A stretch of 64,000 nucleotides of DNA from Streptococcus ruminicola (GCF_011387195.1 NZ_CP046919.1:1-64000); one strand, 5' to 3'; positions 8,881 to 20,040 are shown, counted from the first letter of the stretch. Numbers and translations: made by a program. The notes: a model not told the origin generated them from the sequence alone.

Positions 8881-8909
8881 ATTATACATTTTTGATATTT
8901 TACTGTCAA
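8881..8909 (-). promoter_or_regulatory. Promoter of the MacAB-like operon
   Basis: TTGACA (8904-8909), exactly 17 bases, TATAAT (8881-8886) on the minus strand: a full-consensus promoter about 50 bases before the adaptor start. This suggests high basal expression or control by a repressor I cannot see. Confidence 0.88.
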
Positions 8910-8983
8910 GAACAAACCTGACTACTATCTTTATCAAATATTATAGAAGTTTTTTAGCATTGCAATCTTACAAGTTTGTAAGA

Positions 8984-9013
8984 GAAAAAAGCCTGAGACA
9001 ATTTGTCTCAGAC
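8984..9013 (-). terminator. Terminator of the pyr operon
   Basis: An 8-pair stem (8993-9000 with 9004-9011) around a 3-base loop is followed on the minus strand by TTTTTT. It lies 25 bases after the carB stop. Confidence 0.85.
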
Positions 9014-9038
9014 TTTTCAAATATATTAAGACTTAAAA

Positions 9039-12000
9039 TTAGATAGCTTGTGTTGTAAATCCTCTGCTTTCAAGGACACGAATCATAGCATCTACTGTAT
9101 CAAGCGCGGTAAAGAGAGGAACACCGTGTTCGATCGCAGAGCTACGAATAATGGCACCATCTTCGTCAAGTGTACGTTTTGTACCGACTGTATTCACAAT
9201 CGCTTGTACTTTACCTGTACGAACAAGAGCTGGAATGTCATTGTCATCATCTTGACCAATCTTATCAATGATTGTTGAATCAAGACCATGTTCAGCAAAG
9301 AACTTAGCAGTTCCGTGTGTTGCAAAAATGCTGTAGCCAATGTTAGCAAAGCGTTTTGCCAAGCCAAGAGCCTCTTCTTTTGTATCATCAGATACTGTGA
9401 AGACAACATTACCAAATGATGGCAAGTGAAGATATGACGCTTCAAAAGCTTTGTAAAGTGCTTTTTCAAGAGTCAAATCAGAACCCATAACTTCACCAGT
9501 TGATTTCATTTCAGGGCCTAAAAGGCTATCAACCTTAGCAAGTTTTGTGAATGAGAAGACTGGCGCTTTGACATGCACGTAATCAGATTCTGGGTAAAGT
9601 CCATCTTCGTAACCAAGGTCAGCAAGGCTTTGTCCAAGAATCAGTTTAGTTGCGACTTGTGCCATTGGAATGTTAGTCACTTTTGATAAGAATGGAACTG
9701 TACGACTAGCACGAGGGTTAACTTCGATAACATAAACTGTTTCATCTTTGATGACAAATTGAATATTCATCATACCGTAGCAGTTCAAACCAATTGCCAA
9801 ACGTTTTGTGTAGTCAGCAATTGTTTCTTGTACTTTCTTAGAAAGTGTCTGTGGTGGGTAAACTGCCATTGAGTCACCTGAGTGAACACCAGCACGTTCG
9901 ATGTGCTCCATAATACCTGGAATAAGCACATCTTTACCATCTGAAATAGCATCCACTTCACACTCACGACCAACGATATATGAGTCGACAAGAACCGGAT
10001 GGTCTGGACTTGCTTTAACGGCAGTACGCATGTAAGAACGAAGGTCATCTTCGTTTTCTACAATTTCCATCGCACGTCCACCGAGAACGTAAGATGGGCG
10101 AACCAAAACTGGGAAACCAATCTTGTGAGCAGCTTCAACCGCTTCTTCTTCGTTGGTAGCTGTTTGTCCAGGTGGTTGAGGAATATCCAATTCTTTCAAA
10201 GCTTGTTCAAAGAGGTCACGGTCTTCAGCGCGGTCAAGATCAGCAACCTGAGTACCAAGAATTTTGACACCAGCTTTAGAAAGTGGCTCAGCCAAGTTGA
10301 TAGCTGTTTGTCCACCGAATTGAACAATGACACCTTTAGGTTGTTCAAGTTCAATAACATTCATAACATCTTCAAATGTTAGTGGTTCAAAGTAAAGCTT
10401 ATCAGAGATTGAGAAGTCAGTTGATACTGTTTCTGGATTTGAGTTCATGATAATAGCTTCATATCCAGCAGCCTGAATAGCTTTTACAGAGTGAACTGTA
10501 GCGTAGTCAAATTCAACCCCTTGACCAATGCGAATCGGACCAGAACCAAGTACGATAATTGATTCTTTATCTGACTTGATTGATTCATTTTCCCATTCGT
10601 ATGTTGAATAGAAGTATGGTGTTGCTGATTCAAATTCAGCTGCACACGTATCAACCATTTTATAAACTGGGATGATTTTGTTTTCTGTACGAATGGCACG
10701 GACTTCTTCTGCTGTCATGTTCCAAAGTTCTGCAATCTTAAGGTCTGCAAAACCATTACGTTTTGCTTCTTTAAGAACGTCAACATCTCCGACATGACTC
10801 GCCAATTCTTGTTCAAGTTCAAAGATGTGGAGCAATTTATCAAGGAAGAAGAGATCAATTTTTGTTAATTTTGATAACTCTTCAATAGTGTAGCCACGGC
10901 GAATTGCTTCAGAAAGGTAGAATAGACGATCGTCTTGAGCACGAACAATCTTATTAACTAATTCATCATCAGTAACATTTGTGAGCTCTGGCATTTCATT
11001 ATGATAAACACCAATTTCAAGAGAGCGACAAGCTTTAAGAAGTGATTCCTCAATGTTACGACCAATAGCCATAACTTCACCTGTTGCTTTCATTTGTGTC
11101 CCTAGACGACGTTCACCATTTTCAAACTTATCAAATGGGAAACGAGGAATCTTAGCAACCACATAGTCTAGAGCTGGTTCAAACATAGCATATGTTGTAC
11201 CAGTTACTGGGTTTACCATCTCATCAAGCGTCAAACCAACGGCGATTTTAGCAGCGAGTTTTGCGATTGGGTAACCAGTTGCTTTTGAGGCAAGGGCTGA
11301 TGAACGCGATACACGTGGGTTAACTTCGATAACATAGTATTTAAAACTATTTGGATCAAGAGCCAACTGAACGTTACATCCACCTTCAATTTTAAGGGCA
11401 CGGATGATGCTTAGACTAGCATCACGCAACATTTGGTTTTCAATATCTGAAAGAGTTTGTGTTGGTGCAAATACGATTGAGTCCCCAGTGTGGATACCAA
11501 CTGGGTCAAAGTTTTCCATGTTACAAACAACAAGAGCGTTGTCAGCGGCGTCGCGCATAACTTCATACTCAATTTCTTTGAAACCAGCGATTGAGCGTTC
11601 AATCAAACATTGTGTTACTGGTGATAATTTCAAACCATTTTCAGCGATTTCGCGAAGTTCTTCTTCATTATCACACATACCGCCACCAGTACCTCCAAGG
11701 GTAAAGGCTGGACGAACAATAACGGGATAACCGATTGATTCTGCAAATGCAACAGCTTCATCAACAGTATTTACAATTTCAGATTCTGGAATTGGTTGGT
11801 TGAGTTCTTCCATCAACTGTTTGAAGAGATCGCGGTCTTCTGCTCGGTCAATAGCTGATAGTTTTGTTCCCAACAACTCAACACCGAGTTCATCAAGAAT
11901 ACCAGCTTTTGACAATTCCATCGCCATATTAAGACCAGTTTGTCCTCCCAAAGTTGGAAGCAAAGCATCTGGACGTTCTTTGCGCAGGATACGAGTGACG

Positions 12001-12218
12001 AATTCAGTTGTCAAAGGTTCGATATAAACCTTATCTGCAATCTCTTTATCAGTCATGATTGTCGCAGGGTTTGAGTTAACTAGAACAACGCTATAACCTT
12101 CTTCTTTGAGGGCTAAACAAGCTTGTGTTCCGGCATAGTCAAATTCTGCAGCCTGACCGATAATAATCGGACCAGAACCAATCACCATAATTTTTTTAAT
12201 ATCTGTACGTTTTGGCAT
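9039..12218 (-). CDS. carB: Carbamoyl-phosphate synthase large subunit
   Basis: CarB makes carbamoyl phosphate from bicarbonate, ammonia and two ATP for pyrimidine and arginine synthesis. The 1059 residues show the expected internal duplication: two nucleotide-binding starts (SGPIIIGQ near 14 and SGPIRIGQ near 557), two ATP-grasp domains, and a C-terminal MGS-like regulatory domain from about 930. Length is normal. It is last in the operon, 106 bases after carA. The gap shows no promoter or attenuator that I can identify. Confidence 0.98.
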   Translation of the reverse strand: MPKRTDIKKIMVIGSGPIIIGQAAEFDYAGTQACLALKEEGYSVVLVNSNPATIMTDKEIADKVYIEPLTTEFVTRILRKERPDALLPTLGGQTGLNMAMELSKAGILDELGVELLGTKLSAIDRAEDRDLFKQLMEELNQPIPESEIVNTVDEAVAFAESIGYPVIVRPAFTLGGTGGGMCDNEEELREIAENGLKLSPVTQCLIERSIAGFKEIEYEVMRDAADNALVVCNMENFDPVGIHTGDSIVFAPTQTLSDIENQMLRDASLSIIRALKIEGGCNVQLALDPNSFKYYVIEVNPRVSRSSALASKATGYPIAKLAAKIAVGLTLDEMVNPVTGTTYAMFEPALDYVVAKIPRFPFDKFENGERRLGTQMKATGEVMAIGRNIEESLLKACRSLEIGVYHNEMPELTNVTDDELVNKIVRAQDDRLFYLSEAIRRGYTIEELSKLTKIDLFFLDKLLHIFELEQELASHVGDVDVLKEAKRNGFADLKIAELWNMTAEEVRAIRTENKIIPVYKMVDTCAAEFESATPYFYSTYEWENESIKSDKESIIVLGSGPIRIGQGVEFDYATVHSVKAIQAAGYEAIIMNSNPETVSTDFSISDKLYFEPLTFEDVMNVIELEQPKGVIVQFGGQTAINLAEPLSKAGVKILGTQVADLDRAEDRDLFEQALKELDIPQPPGQTATNEEEAVEAAHKIGFPVLVRPSYVLGGRAMEIVENEDDLRSYMRTAVKASPDHPVLVDSYIVGRECEVDAISDGKDVLIPGIMEHIERAGVHSGDSMAVYPPQTLSKKVQETIADYTKRLAIGLNCYGMMNIQFVIKDETVYVIEVNPRASRTVPFLSKVTNIPMAQVATKLILGQSLADLGYEDGLYPESDYVHVKAPVFSFTKLAKVDSLLGPEMKSTGEVMGSDLTLEKALYKAFEASYLHLPSFGNVVFTVSDDTKEEALGLAKRFANIGYSIFATHGTAKFFAEHGLDSTIIDKIGQDDDNDIPALVRTGKVQAIVNTVGTKRTLDEDGAIIRSSAIEHGVPLFTALDTVDAMIRVLESRGFTTQAI

Positions 12219-12324
12219 TATTTTCTCCTATTTGTCAACTCTCTGATTGACTTTAAATATGTTAATGACCTTGCTGTCAGTCATTTTGCAATTTACCGAC
12301 AAGATTTTGATGTCGAATGACTTT

Positions 12325-13413
12325 TTAACGGTTTGCTTTTTCAGCTTGGAATGCATCAATCAATTCGATGAAATCATCAAAGAGATAACTTGCATCATGT
12401 GGACCAGGCGCAGCGTCTGGGTGGAATTGTACTGAGAAAGCTGGGAAATCACGGTGACGAACACCTTCTACGGATTTATCATTGATTTCTTCGTGAGTTA
12501 CCATAAGGCAATCTGGAAGAGTATCACGATCAACTGCATATCCATGGTTTTGGCTTGTAAAATCAATGCGACCAGTTGCAATTTCGCGAACAGCATGGTT
12601 AAATCCACGGTGACCAAATTTCATTTTATAGGTTTTAGCACCATTAGCAAGGCTAAATAATTGGTGTCCCATACAGATTCCAAAAATCGGAATTTTCCCT
12701 TGTACGCCACGAATCATATCTAGAACTTCAGGAACATCTTCTGGGTTACCAGGACCATTTGATAGCATCACACCATCTGGATTAAGGTGAAGAATTTCTT
12801 CAGCTGAAATGTTGTAAGGAACAACTGTCACATTACATTTACGTTTTGAAAATTCACGTAGAATAGAATGTTTAAGTCCGAAGTCCACCAAAACAATATT
12901 TTTTCCAACACCTGGTGCTGGGTAAGCAGTTTTAGTTGATACTTGTTCGATGTTATTGGTTGGCAACACTGTAGCTCGCAATTGATCTTGTAAATGCTCA
13001 ATCGTATCACCAGCATTTGCAAGAGTCGCTTTCATTGTACCATGCTTACGAATGATTTTTGTAAGGGCACGAGTATCAATTCCTGAGATTCCTGGAATAT
13101 TTTTAGCCTTCAAGAACTCATCCAAAGTCATTTGATTACGCCAGTTATTGGCACGACGGGCGTTTTCAGATACGACAACACCTTTACAAGTTGGTGTAAT
13201 TGATTCATAGTCATCACGGTTAATCCCATAGTTACCAACAAGTGGGTAAGTAAAAGTCAAAATTTGACCGTTGTAAGATTGGTCTGTGATTGATTCTTGG
13301 TAACCTGTCATACCAGTGTTAAAAACAATCTCACCAGTTACATCAAGGTCAGCTCCAAAAGCCTTCCCTTCAAAAATTGTTCCATCTTCTAAAATTAAAA
13401 GTCTTTTTGCCAT
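12325..13413 (-). CDS. carA: Carbamoyl-phosphate synthase small subunit
   Basis: CarA is the glutamine amidotransferase subunit supplying ammonia to CarB. The 362-residue protein has the N-terminal small domain and the class I amidotransferase domain. The nucleophile Cys is in FGICMGHQ near residue 242 and the catalytic His and Glu lie in the C-terminal part (FHPDA near 334). It follows pyrB after 68 bases. Confidence 0.97.
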   Translation of the reverse strand: MAKRLLILEDGTIFEGKAFGADLDVTGEIVFNTGMTGYQESITDQSYNGQILTFTYPLVGNYGINRDDYESITPTCKGVVVSENARRANNWRNQMTLDEFLKAKNIPGISGIDTRALTKIIRKHGTMKATLANAGDTIEHLQDQLRATVLPTNNIEQVSTKTAYPAPGVGKNIVLVDFGLKHSILREFSKRKCNVTVVPYNISAEEILHLNPDGVMLSNGPGNPEDVPEVLDMIRGVQGKIPIFGICMGHQLFSLANGAKTYKMKFGHRGFNHAVREIATGRIDFTSQNHGYAVDRDTLPDCLMVTHEEINDKSVEGVRHRDFPAFSVQFHPDAAPGPHDASYLFDDFIELIDAFQAEKANR

Positions 13414-13481
13414 TTTTATTCCTCTCGTTTGCTCTCACGGGAGCACTTTAACGTTTATTAGCAGACACTTCAAAATAATTG

Positions 13482-14408
13482 TTAAGCTTTACCGTTAAGT
13501 ACAGCTTCTAGAATTGCCATGCGGACAAACACACCATTTTGCATTTGTCGAGCAATTCTTGATTTTGGTGCTTCTACCAAGCGATCAGCAATCTCAACAT
13601 CACGATTAACTGGTGCTGGGTGCATGATGATGGCAGAAGGCTTCATTTTATCATATCGGTCATATGTAAGACCGAATGTTTTGTGATAAGTTTCTTTTGA
13701 AAAACCACGTTCACTATCATGACGTTCGTGTTGGACTCGCAACATCATCATAACATCAACTTGATCAACAATCTCATCGATAGCCACGTATTTTCCATAC
13801 ACATCAAATTCACTTGAATACCACTGCTCTGGACCTGCAAAATACAACTCTGCTCCTAAGCGTTTTAGGATTTGCATATTAGATTTTGCAACACGTGAAT
13901 GCGTGATGTCACCAACGATAGCCACTTTTAGATTTTCAAAACTACCAAACTCTTCATAAATCGTCATCAAGTCTAACAAACATTGACTTGGGTGTTGACC
14001 TGAACCGTCTCCACCATTAACGATTGCAGTCTGAATTGTTCGGCTATCAATCAATTCTTTGTAGTAATCTTCCATTGAGTGGCGAATCACACAAATATCA
14101 ATTCCAAGAGAACTCATTGTTAAAATCGTGTCATACAAAGTTTCCCCTTTGTTGACTGAACTTGTTTTAGCATCAAATTCGATAACATCTAAACCAAGTT
14201 TTCTTTCTGCAACTTCAAATGATTTGTGTGTACGCGTTGATGGTTCAAAGAAAAGATTAGCTGCAAAATACTGTCTGTCCAAACTAAAGTCGGCTTCATT
14301 GTTCTTAAACGCGATTCCGCGTTTAATCAAGCCTAGCACTTCTTCATTTGATAAAGTTTCCATTGTTACCAAATGCTTTAGTGAAACAACGCCATCTGTA
14401 ATTGCCAT
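13482..14408 (-). CDS. pyrB: Aspartate carbamoyltransferase catalytic subunit
   Basis: PyrB joins carbamoyl phosphate and aspartate, the first committed step of pyrimidine synthesis. The carbamoyl-phosphate loop [13 protein letters not shown] lies near residue 53, with HPSQCLLD near 140 and MHPAPVNRD near 260. The protein has 308 residues, the usual length. No regulatory PyrI subunit is nearby, normal for Firmicutes. Only 4 bases separate it from the permease gene. Confidence 0.97.
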   Translation of the reverse strand: MAITDGVVSLKHLVTMETLSNEEVLGLIKRGIAFKNNEADFSLDRQYFAANLFFEPSTRTHKSFEVAERKLGLDVIEFDAKTSSVNKGETLYDTILTMSSLGIDICVIRHSMEDYYKELIDSRTIQTAIVNGGDGSGQHPSQCLLDLMTIYEEFGSFENLKVAIVGDITHSRVAKSNMQILKRLGAELYFAGPEQWYSSEFDVYGKYVAIDEIVDQVDVMMMLRVQHERHDSERGFSKETYHKTFGLTYDRYDKMKPSAIIMHPAPVNRDVEIADRLVEAPKSRIARQMQNGVFVRMAILEAVLNGKA

Positions 14409-14412
14409 TTTT

Positions 14413-15675
14413 TTAGTCCTTTTCTGGAAGAATTTGATACAAGATAATACCTAGAAGTGTTGAGAAAGCAACACCTGTGATTTGTAAACCAGCAACTTGC
14501 AATGTCAAACCACCGATACCAGACACTAAGATAACACTTGCAATCAAAAGATTTTTCTTATTATCAAAATCAATTTTATTTTCAACTAAAATTTTAAGAC
14601 CACTTGATGCGATAACACCAAAGAGTGCAATTGAAATACCACCGATAACTGGTGTTGGAATTGATGAAAGAAGAGCAGAGATTTTTCCAATAAAGCTCAT
14701 TACTACAGCAATTACCGCTGCTCCAGCAATAACATATACTGAGTAGATTTTGTTAAGGGCCATAACACCGATGTTTTCACCGTATGATGTTACCGGTGGG
14801 GCACCAAAGAAACCAGCGATGATTTGTGCTAAACCATCACCTGTAAGCGTACGGTCAAGACCTGGATCTTTAAAGAAATCACGTCCTGTTAAGCTGTTAA
14901 GAACCATCACGTGACCAAAGTGTTCAGTCATTGTTACAAATGCGATTGGAGCCATTGTCAAAATAGCACTTGGGTAAAGTTTGAAATGATAGTCAACAAA
15001 GAGAATATCAAAACTTGGAACTTGGAACCAAGCTGATTTTGCCACACCTGACAAATCAACAATACTTTGACCAGTTACCACACCAACTACTAATGCAAAA
15101 ATGTAACCAACAATCAATCCAAGCAAGATTGGAATAACACCGATAATCTTTTTACCGTACATGTTAAAGAGAATAACCGCAAGAAGAGTTACCATCCCAA
15201 CTAAAAGGTAAGTAAAATTGTATTCGCCGTCTTTAAGCATTACATCGTTAACAGCTGTTGTTGCAAGGCTCAGACCGATAACGATGATGATTGGACCAAC
15301 CACGATTGGTGGAAGGACTTTATCAATCCATGCATTTCCGGCAAATTTTACAATCAAGGCAACGATTAAGTAAACCAAACCACCCGCGATAGCTCCCTGT
15401 GCTACCGCTGCAATCCCGTCAGTCTTCATTAACATTTGCATAGTCGCAATATAAGCAAAACTTGAACCCATGTAAGCTGGGATTTTATATTTGGTTACTG
15501 TCAAATGTGCTAGAGTACCTAAACCACTTGAAAACAGGGCAATCGCTGGATCAATTCCAACTAAGATTGGCACCAAAACTGTTGAGCCAAACATTGCAAA
15601 CAAATGTTGAAATGATAATCCAAACAGCATTCCTGGTTTTGGCATATCATGCACATCATATCTTACGTTTTCCAC
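14413..15675 (-). CDS. uraA: Uracil:H+ symporter (UraA/PyrP family)
   Basis: A 420-residue NCS2-family permease with 12-14 hydrophobic segments, importing uracil for salvage. The family motif [18 protein letters not shown] opens the protein near residue 19. The conserved acidic pair region TEHFGHV is near 244 and the [13 protein letters not shown] segment near 290. It is the second gene of the operon, 31 bases after pyrR, so uptake and synthesis share PyrR control. Confidence 0.95.
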   Translation of the reverse strand: MENVRYDVHDMPKPGMLFGLSFQHLFAMFGSTVLVPILVGIDPAIALFSSGLGTLAHLTVTKYKIPAYMGSSFAYIATMQMLMKTDGIAAVAQGAIAGGLVYLIVALIVKFAGNAWIDKVLPPIVVGPIIIVIGLSLATTAVNDVMLKDGEYNFTYLLVGMVTLLAVILFNMYGKKIIGVIPILLGLIVGYIFALVVGVVTGQSIVDLSGVAKSAWFQVPSFDILFVDYHFKLYPSAILTMAPIAFVTMTEHFGHVMVLNSLTGRDFFKDPGLDRTLTGDGLAQIIAGFFGAPPVTSYGENIGVMALNKIYSVYVIAGAAVIAVVMSFIGKISALLSSIPTPVIGGISIALFGVIASSGLKILVENKIDFDNKKNLLIASVILVSGIGGLTLQVAGLQITGVAFSTLLGIILYQILPEKD

Positions 15676-15706
15676 TTTTTATCATCCTCCTCAATTCTAA
15701 TACTGC

Positions 15707-16228
15707 TTAGCTTGGATCTACAATGCTAACGCGATCTTTACCATCTACTTCGATCACTTCAACAATGATTTCCTCGATAGCACTTGTTGGGATGTTTTTA
15801 CCAACATAATCAGCACGAATTGGGAGTTCACGGTGTCCACGGTCAACAAGAACAGCAAGACTAACGCGAGCTGGACGACCAAGACTTACTAAGTTATCAA
15901 TAGCCGCACGAATTGTACGTCCTGTATAAAGCACATCGTCAACCAAGATAACATCTTTACCAGTAATATCAACTGGCATATCTGTTGTATCTTCTTCAAC
16001 TTTCATATCATCACGGAAAGGTTTTGTATCAAGTTCACCAAGCGGAATATCAATACCTTCCAATTGTTTCAAGCGATCTTGAATACGACGAGCAATGAAG
16101 ACACCACGTGTCTTAATTCCTGCAAGAACAATATTGTCAAGATTTTTATTACGCTCAATAATCTCATAAGTGATACGTGTAATCGCACGTTTCATTGTTA
16201 CGTCATCAACAATTTCTTTTGTTTTCAT
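15707..16228 (-). CDS. pyrR: Bifunctional pyr operon attenuator/uracil phosphoribosyltransferase PyrR
   Basis: PyrR binds leader RNA when UMP is high and favours termination of pyr transcription. It also has weak uracil phosphoribosyltransferase activity. The 173-residue protein carries the PRPP-binding motif [14 protein letters not shown] near residue 100. I use the ATG at 16228 (MKTKEIVDD), which has an AGAGAGG site, rather than the longer open frame. The leader at 16255-16373 carries the matching attenuator. Confidence 0.96.
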   Translation of the reverse strand: MKTKEIVDDVTMKRAITRITYEIIERNKNLDNIVLAGIKTRGVFIARRIQDRLKQLEGIDIPLGELDTKPFRDDMKVEEDTTDMPVDITGKDVILVDDVLYTGRTIRAAIDNLVSLGRPARVSLAVLVDRGHRELPIRADYVGKNIPTSAIEEIIVEVIEVDGKDRVSIVDPS

Positions 16229-16254
16229 AAACAAACCTCTCTTAATATACAAAA

Positions 16255-16373
16255 AATCTCCTCGTTACCAAGGAGATTCCACAAAATATAGGTACAACTA
16301 TACCAGTTGCACGCTTCTTTTACCGTTCTCTCCTTGCCTGCCTCACGGGACAGTATTAAAGGATAATATTTAC
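16255..16373 (-). promoter_or_regulatory. PyrR-responsive attenuator leader
   Basis: The leader on the minus strand ends in a terminator stem (16255-16262 with 16271-16278) followed by TTTTTT, about 25 bases before pyrR. Upstream, the segment about 16310-16350 contains a CGTGAGGC and GGAGAGAAC pattern resembling PyrR-binding loops, and sequence that could pair as an antiterminator. Being directly ahead of pyrR makes the assignment strong. The exact fold is my inference. Confidence 0.85.
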
Positions 16374-16379
16374 TCTTAT

Positions 16380-16408
16380 ATAATACCAAATCGTTCATCA
16401 TTTGACAA
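16380..16408 (-). promoter_or_regulatory. pyr operon promoter
   Basis: TTGTCA (16403-16408), 17 bases, TATTAT (16380-16385) on the minus strand. It gives a leader of about 145 bases. Between it and rluD (16409-16514) I see no clear terminator for rluD. Confidence 0.82.
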
Positions 16409-16514
16409 GAGATTTACGATTTTCAGCAAAAAAATATCTCGTGATTTTTCGCAAAAACGAATAAAAAAGCAGGACTTTCCAAAAGGTTCATCACTGCAAT
16501 TTTTATCATATGTT

Positions 16515-17411
16515 TTAAGCTTTTCCGCTTCGCAATTTTTCAAGTGTTTCTTTAAAAATCGCTGGCACTTCAGCTGTAAATGTCATCGTTTCACCTGTTT
16601 TTGGATGTGTAAAGCCAAGTGTTTGGGCATGCAAGAATTGACCATTACCTTTCAACGTCTTACGTGGTCCGTACAATGGATCTCCTGCAACTGGGTGTCC
16701 AATATAAGCCATGTGCACACGGATTTGGTGAGTACGACCTGTCTCCAAAGTCAATTCAACAAGTGTGTAGCTTCCAAATCGTTCCAAGACTTTAAAATGT
16801 GTCACAGCTGATTTTCCTTTAGCCGTAACAGCTTGTTTTTTACGGTCTTTCTCAGAACGGCCAATCGGTGCTTCAATAACACCACGATCATTTGGAATAT
16901 TACCATGTACGATAGCCACATATTTACGAAGGGATTTTTTATCCTTCAATTCAGCAGCAAGTGCATTGTGGGCAGTATCATTTTTAGCAATCATCAAAAG
17001 TCCTGAAGTGTCTTTATCGATTCGGTGAACAATCCCTGGTCGAATCACACCGTTGATAGATGACAAATCTTTGATATGATACATCAATGCATTGACCAAA
17101 GTACCTGACGTGTGACCTACAGATGGATGAACAACCATGCCTTGAGGTTTGTAAACCACTGCGACATCTTCATCTTCATAAACAATATCAAGTGGAATAT
17201 TTTCTGCTTTATATTCAAGTACCTCTTCTTCTGGCACTTCATAAGTCACAACATCGCCAACTTTGACAGCATATTTTGCTTTAACAGCTTTGCCGTTTAC
17301 CAAAACTGTTCCTTTTTTAATTTCATCATTAGCTTGGCTACGTGACAAATCTGTTAAGTCTGCTAACGCCTTATCTAAACGAGCGCCAGCTTCTTTAATG
17401 ATTAATTCCAT
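16515..17411 (-). CDS. Ribosomal large-subunit pseudouridine synthase, RluD family
   Basis: A 298-residue pseudouridine synthase acting on 23S rRNA. An N-terminal S4-like RNA-binding domain (about 1-75) precedes the catalytic domain, with the [11 protein letters not shown] motif containing the catalytic Asp near residue 133. RluD-type genes sit beside lspA in many Firmicutes. The start overlaps the lspA end by 17 bases, with a GAGGAGG site inside lspA. The target uridines cannot be read from sequence. Confidence 0.92.
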   Translation of the reverse strand: MELIIKEAGARLDKALADLTDLSRSQANDEIKKGTVLVNGKAVKAKYAVKVGDVVTYEVPEEEVLEYKAENIPLDIVYEDEDVAVVYKPQGMVVHPSVGHTSGTLVNALMYHIKDLSSINGVIRPGIVHRIDKDTSGLLMIAKNDTAHNALAAELKDKKSLRKYVAIVHGNIPNDRGVIEAPIGRSEKDRKKQAVTAKGKSAVTHFKVLERFGSYTLVELTLETGRTHQIRVHMAYIGHPVAGDPLYGPRKTLKGNGQFLHAQTLGFTHPKTGETMTFTAEVPAIFKETLEKLRSGKA

Positions 17412-17868
17412 TTTCCTCCTCTTTCCATAGGGCGATAAATAAAATCACTACCCCAACTGTTAAATACGAATCCGCCACATTAAAAATAGCAAAATTCATA
17501 AAATCCAAATGAACCATATCAACAACGTAACCAAGTCGCAAACGATCGATAAAATTACCGATACCTCCTGAAATAATCAGCAAAAGTCCAAATAAGAACC
17601 AAAAATTGCCATTAATATTTTTAATAAAATAATAGCAAGCAGCTCCGACAACAGCAAGTGTAATCACCGTAAAAAACCACTGCTGATTCTGCAAAATAGA
17701 GAAAGCTGCACCATAATTACGTAAATAAGTTAAGCTAAAAATACCTGGCACACATTTGCGAATGGCATTTAAAGGAATATGATTGACAATCCATTGCTTG
17801 CTTAGTTGATCCAACAAAATCAACATCACAGCAGCTAATGGAAAATAAAGTTTTCTATAGTTTTTCAT
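17395..17868 (-). CDS. lspA: Lipoprotein signal peptidase II
   Basis: LspA removes the signal peptide from prolipoproteins after lipidation. The 157 residues form four membrane helices (about 8-25, 58-78, 82-102, 130-150). The two catalytic Asp regions appear as GGIGNFIDR near residue 102 and [15 protein letters not shown] near 126. Its start overlaps the regulator stop as ATGA, so translation is coupled. The lipoprotein encoded at 41159-41740 is one expected substrate. Confidence 0.96.
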   Translation of the reverse strand: MKNYRKLYFPLAAVMLILLDQLSKQWIVNHIPLNAIRKCVPGIFSLTYLRNYGAAFSILQNQQWFFTVITLAVVGAACYYFIKNINGNFWFLFGLLLIISGGIGNFIDRLRLGYVVDMVHLDFMNFAIFNVADSYLTVGVVILFIALWKEEENGINH

Positions 17869-18782
17869 TTGGTCACCTTTGGACTGAATTTTTCAAAATA
17901 ATCTTTCATGACAGCGATGAATTTCAAAGCACAAGCCGATAAATTTTTATCACGACGCTTGATATAAACCATTTTATTATCTAGCTTATCTTCAAGTGGA
18001 ATAACAGTAATACCATTAAAACTACGGCTATCTAGGAAACCAGAACCAGTTGCGTAGGCATCTGTACGCTCTAAAATACCATTTAAGGTTGCACGGTCAG
18101 TCACATTAAAAACATGTGGACTATCACTGGTATCAACAAAATTCTCAGAATAATAAAGGTACTCGTCTTTTTCTTGGGTGAAACGGACTGTTGGTAGCTC
18201 CTTCAAATCCTCCATTAAAAGACTTTCCTTTTGTGCCAAAGGATGAGTCTTAGCCAGATAAATATGAGTCTTAAAAGGGATTAACTCGACAAATTCCAAG
18301 CCTAATTTTTCCATACGTTGCAAAAGTCCTTTGCGATTTTGATTATTTAAATAAATAATCCCAATCTCACTATCACCTTGAGCCACCTCATCAAAAATTT
18401 GAATAGTTGTTGACTCAAAAATACGAAAATCCTTGTGCTCTGGATGAGCCTTAGAAAAGGTTGTTATCAAAGGCGGTAAAAAATCGTAGTGCTGACTAGC
18501 GATAGAAAACTCATCTGAATCAGTCGATGATTGCGAGAATTGCTTTTCAAACGAATCAAAACTCTTAACAACCTCCAAAGCTTTTTCATAAAAGGTCATT
18601 CCATGACTCGTTAAGACAGCACCTGTCGTTGTACGTGTAAAAATTTGAAAACCTAATTCACCTTCAAGGTCCTTAATAGCTACTGACAAACTCGGCTGAC
18701 TGACAAAAAGCTTAGAAGCCGCTTCACGAAAGGTCCCACTGTTTGCAATAGCTACAACATAACGTAGTTGTTGTATATTCAT
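17865..18782 (-). CDS. LysR-family regulator, MtaR/CpsY type
   Basis: A 305-residue LysR regulator. It has an N-terminal winged helix (about 1-60, with [19 protein letters not shown]) and a C-terminal effector domain. The N-terminus resembles MtaR/CpsY regulators, which control methionine uptake and surface-related genes in streptococci. MtaR lies next to lspA in S. agalactiae, as I recall. The ATG at 18782 is preferred over a TTG two codons earlier. A palindrome upstream (18829-18849) suggests autoregulation. Confidence 0.85.
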   Translation of the reverse strand: MNIQQLRYVVAIANSGTFREAASKLFVSQPSLSVAIKDLEGELGFQIFTRTTTGAVLTSHGMTFYEKALEVVKSFDSFEKQFSQSSTDSDEFSIASQHYDFLPPLITTFSKAHPEHKDFRIFESTTIQIFDEVAQGDSEIGIIYLNNQNRKGLLQRMEKLGLEFVELIPFKTHIYLAKTHPLAQKESLLMEDLKELPTVRFTQEKDEYLYYSENFVDTSDSPHVFNVTDRATLNGILERTDAYATGSGFLDSRSFNGITVIPLEDKLDNKMVYIKRRDKNLSACALKFIAVMKDYFEKFSPKVTK

Positions 18783-18828
18783 TGTCAATCATTCTTTCTA
18801 AAAAATCAATCATCTTTATTATAGCAAA

Positions 18829-18849
18829 ATATAGCTAATGGCGCTATAT
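18829..18849. promoter_or_regulatory. LysR-type palindrome before the MtaR-like gene
   Basis: Perfect 7-base arms ATATAGC and GCTATAT are separated by 7 bases. The palindrome overlaps where the -35 of the regulator promoter should be (-10 TATAAT at 18818-18823, no consensus -35). This matches the T-N11-A pattern of LysR operators and the TATAG...CTATA form described for MetR/MtaR boxes. Confidence 0.6.
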
Positions 18850-18893
18850 CAAGCCCAAAGTGACTGACTAACCATTTTGTATTTCAAAAAGGA

Positions 18894-18920
18894 ACAAAAA
18901 AAGCCTGCACGAAGCAGACT
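18894..18920 (-). terminator. Terminator after rpmA
   Basis: A 7-pair stem (18902-18908 with 18914-18920) with a 5-base loop is followed by a T-run on the minus strand. It lies 11 bases after the rpmA stop. Confidence 0.85.
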
Positions 18921-18931
18921 TTTCTGTTAAA

Positions 18932-19225
18932 TTATTTTGCAATTGGATAAACTGATACTTGACGTTTATCGCGACCTTTACGTTCGAAACGAACAACACC
19001 TTCAACTTTAGCGAAAAGTGTATCGTCACCACCGCGACCTACGTTCACACCTGGGTAGATGTGAGTACCGCGTTGACGGTAAAGGATTGATCCACCTGAA
19101 ACAGTTTGACCGTCAGCTGCTTTAGCACCAAGACGTTTTGCTTCAGAATCACGACCATTTGATGTAGAACCTCCACCTTTTTTGTGGGCGAAAAGTTGCA
19201 AGTTAGCAAGATTCATTTTTAACAT
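18932..19225 (-). CDS. rpmA: 50S ribosomal protein L27 with cleavable N-terminus
   Basis: L27 sits at the peptidyl-transferase centre. The 97 residues begin [12 protein letters not shown] followed by [21 protein letters not shown], the usual mature start. The short N-terminal extension ending in Phe-12 is the Firmicutes type cut by Prp protease, encoded just upstream. A GAGGACA site precedes the ATG. Last gene of the rplU-prp-rpmA operon. Confidence 0.97.
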   Translation of the reverse strand: MLKMNLANLQLFAHKKGGGSTSNGRDSEAKRLGAKAADGQTVSGGSILYRQRGTHIYPGVNVGRGGDDTLFAKVEGVVRFERKGRDKRQVSVYPIAK

Positions 19226-19246
19226 ATGTAGTGTCCTCTTTTCAAA

Positions 19247-19582
19247 TTAGTTTGCAATGACCTTAACTGACACAAATTCTTTCGAATTCTCAGCCAAATT
19301 TGTCATTCCTAAAAGAAAGCTTTCAAATAAAAGTTGAACTTTCTCATCTGTCTTCTTAGTCATATGAGAGATATCAATCTTCATATAACCACCATCAATC
19401 TCATTGACAGCAAAATCAGCATTGCATTCTGCCAAAACTTCTAACGAATTAACAAAGTTAATCGATAAAGTTGAAACAGCTGCACATACGATATCAAAGC
19501 CATATTCACCACTACCAGCGTGACCAGTCAGTTCAACACTTTCTAAGTTGCCTTTGCGGCGAATAAAAGTTGCTTGAATCAT
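19247..19582 (-). CDS. prp: Ribosomal-processing cysteine protease Prp
   Basis: Prp cuts the N-terminal extension from L27, which is required for a working ribosome in Firmicutes. The 111-residue protein shows the catalytic His in GHAGSGEYG near residue 21 and the catalytic Cys in DIVCAAVS near residue 33. Its place between rplU and rpmA is diagnostic. It lies 12 bases after rplU and 21 before rpmA. Confidence 0.95.
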   Translation of the reverse strand: MIQATFIRRKGNLESVELTGHAGSGEYGFDIVCAAVSTLSINFVNSLEVLAECNADFAVNEIDGGYMKIDISHMTKKTDEKVQLLFESFLLGMTNLAENSKEFVSVKVIAN

Positions 19583-19594
19583 GAGAATGCTAAA

Positions 19595-19909
19595 TTATGC
19601 GTTGATAGCGTTGATAACAACTTTAGTGTAAGGTTGACGGTGACCTTGTTTACGGTGTGAACCTTTTTTAGGTTTGTATTTGAAAGTAACAACTTTCTTT
19701 TGTTTTCCTTGTTTTTCAACAGTACCAACAACAGAAGCTCCTTCAACAACTGGTGTACCAACAACAGTTTTTTCACCAACAACAAGAACAACTTCGTTAA
19801 ATGTTACTTCTGAACCAGCTTCAACATCAAGTTTTTCAACATAGATAGCTTGACCTACTTCAACTTTAACTTGTTTTCCACCAGTTTTGATGATTGCATA
19901 TGTGCTCAT
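19595..19909 (-). CDS. rplU: 50S ribosomal protein L21
   Basis: L21 binds 23S rRNA. The 104 residues begin [19 protein letters not shown] and contain [20 protein letters not shown] near residue 75, the family signature. An AGGAGGTG site precedes ATG. The gene is preceded by a structured leader of about 125 bases. Confidence 0.98.
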   Translation of the reverse strand: MSTYAIIKTGGKQVKVEVGQAIYVEKLDVEAGSEVTFNEVVLVVGEKTVVGTPVVEGASVVGTVEKQGKQKKVVTFKYKPKKGSHRKQGHRQPYTKVVINAINA

Positions 19910-20036
19910 CGTGCACCTCCTATAAAATTTTGTTGCGGATTTTTCCGCTTGTGAAGACTCGCCTAAATCGTGAACCTCGAGAGTTGCTTACAAACGATTT
20001 TCGTGCGGTTGCACAGGATGTGCATTTAGTCAACGT
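19910..20036 (-). ncRNA. Ribosomal protein L21 leader
   Basis: The long 5' untranslated region of rplU has several helices that can be read directly, for example GCGGA with TCCGC near 19930-19950 and TGCACAT with a complementary segment near 20010-20030. Position and form match the L21 leader family (Rfam L21_leader) thought to mediate feedback control by L21. The helix set was found by eye, not by a covariance search. Confidence 0.8.
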
Positions 20037-20040
20037 TCAT

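Noticed and set aside
9999..10382. 127-codon open frame on the plus strand inside carB
   Set aside because: Antisense shadow of a long, well conserved gene. No start signals and no recognisable protein.
16170..16811. 213-codon open frame on the plus strand across the pyrR leader and the rluD end
   Set aside because: It lies antisense to rluD, pyrR and the attenuator, has a Cys/Phe/Lys-rich composition typical of reversed coding sequence, and no ribosome binding site.
17460..17475. TACGAAT sequence resembling a competence (SigX) box
   Set aside because: It is inside lspA coding sequence, lacks the last base of the usual TACGAATA box and has no gene placed for it.
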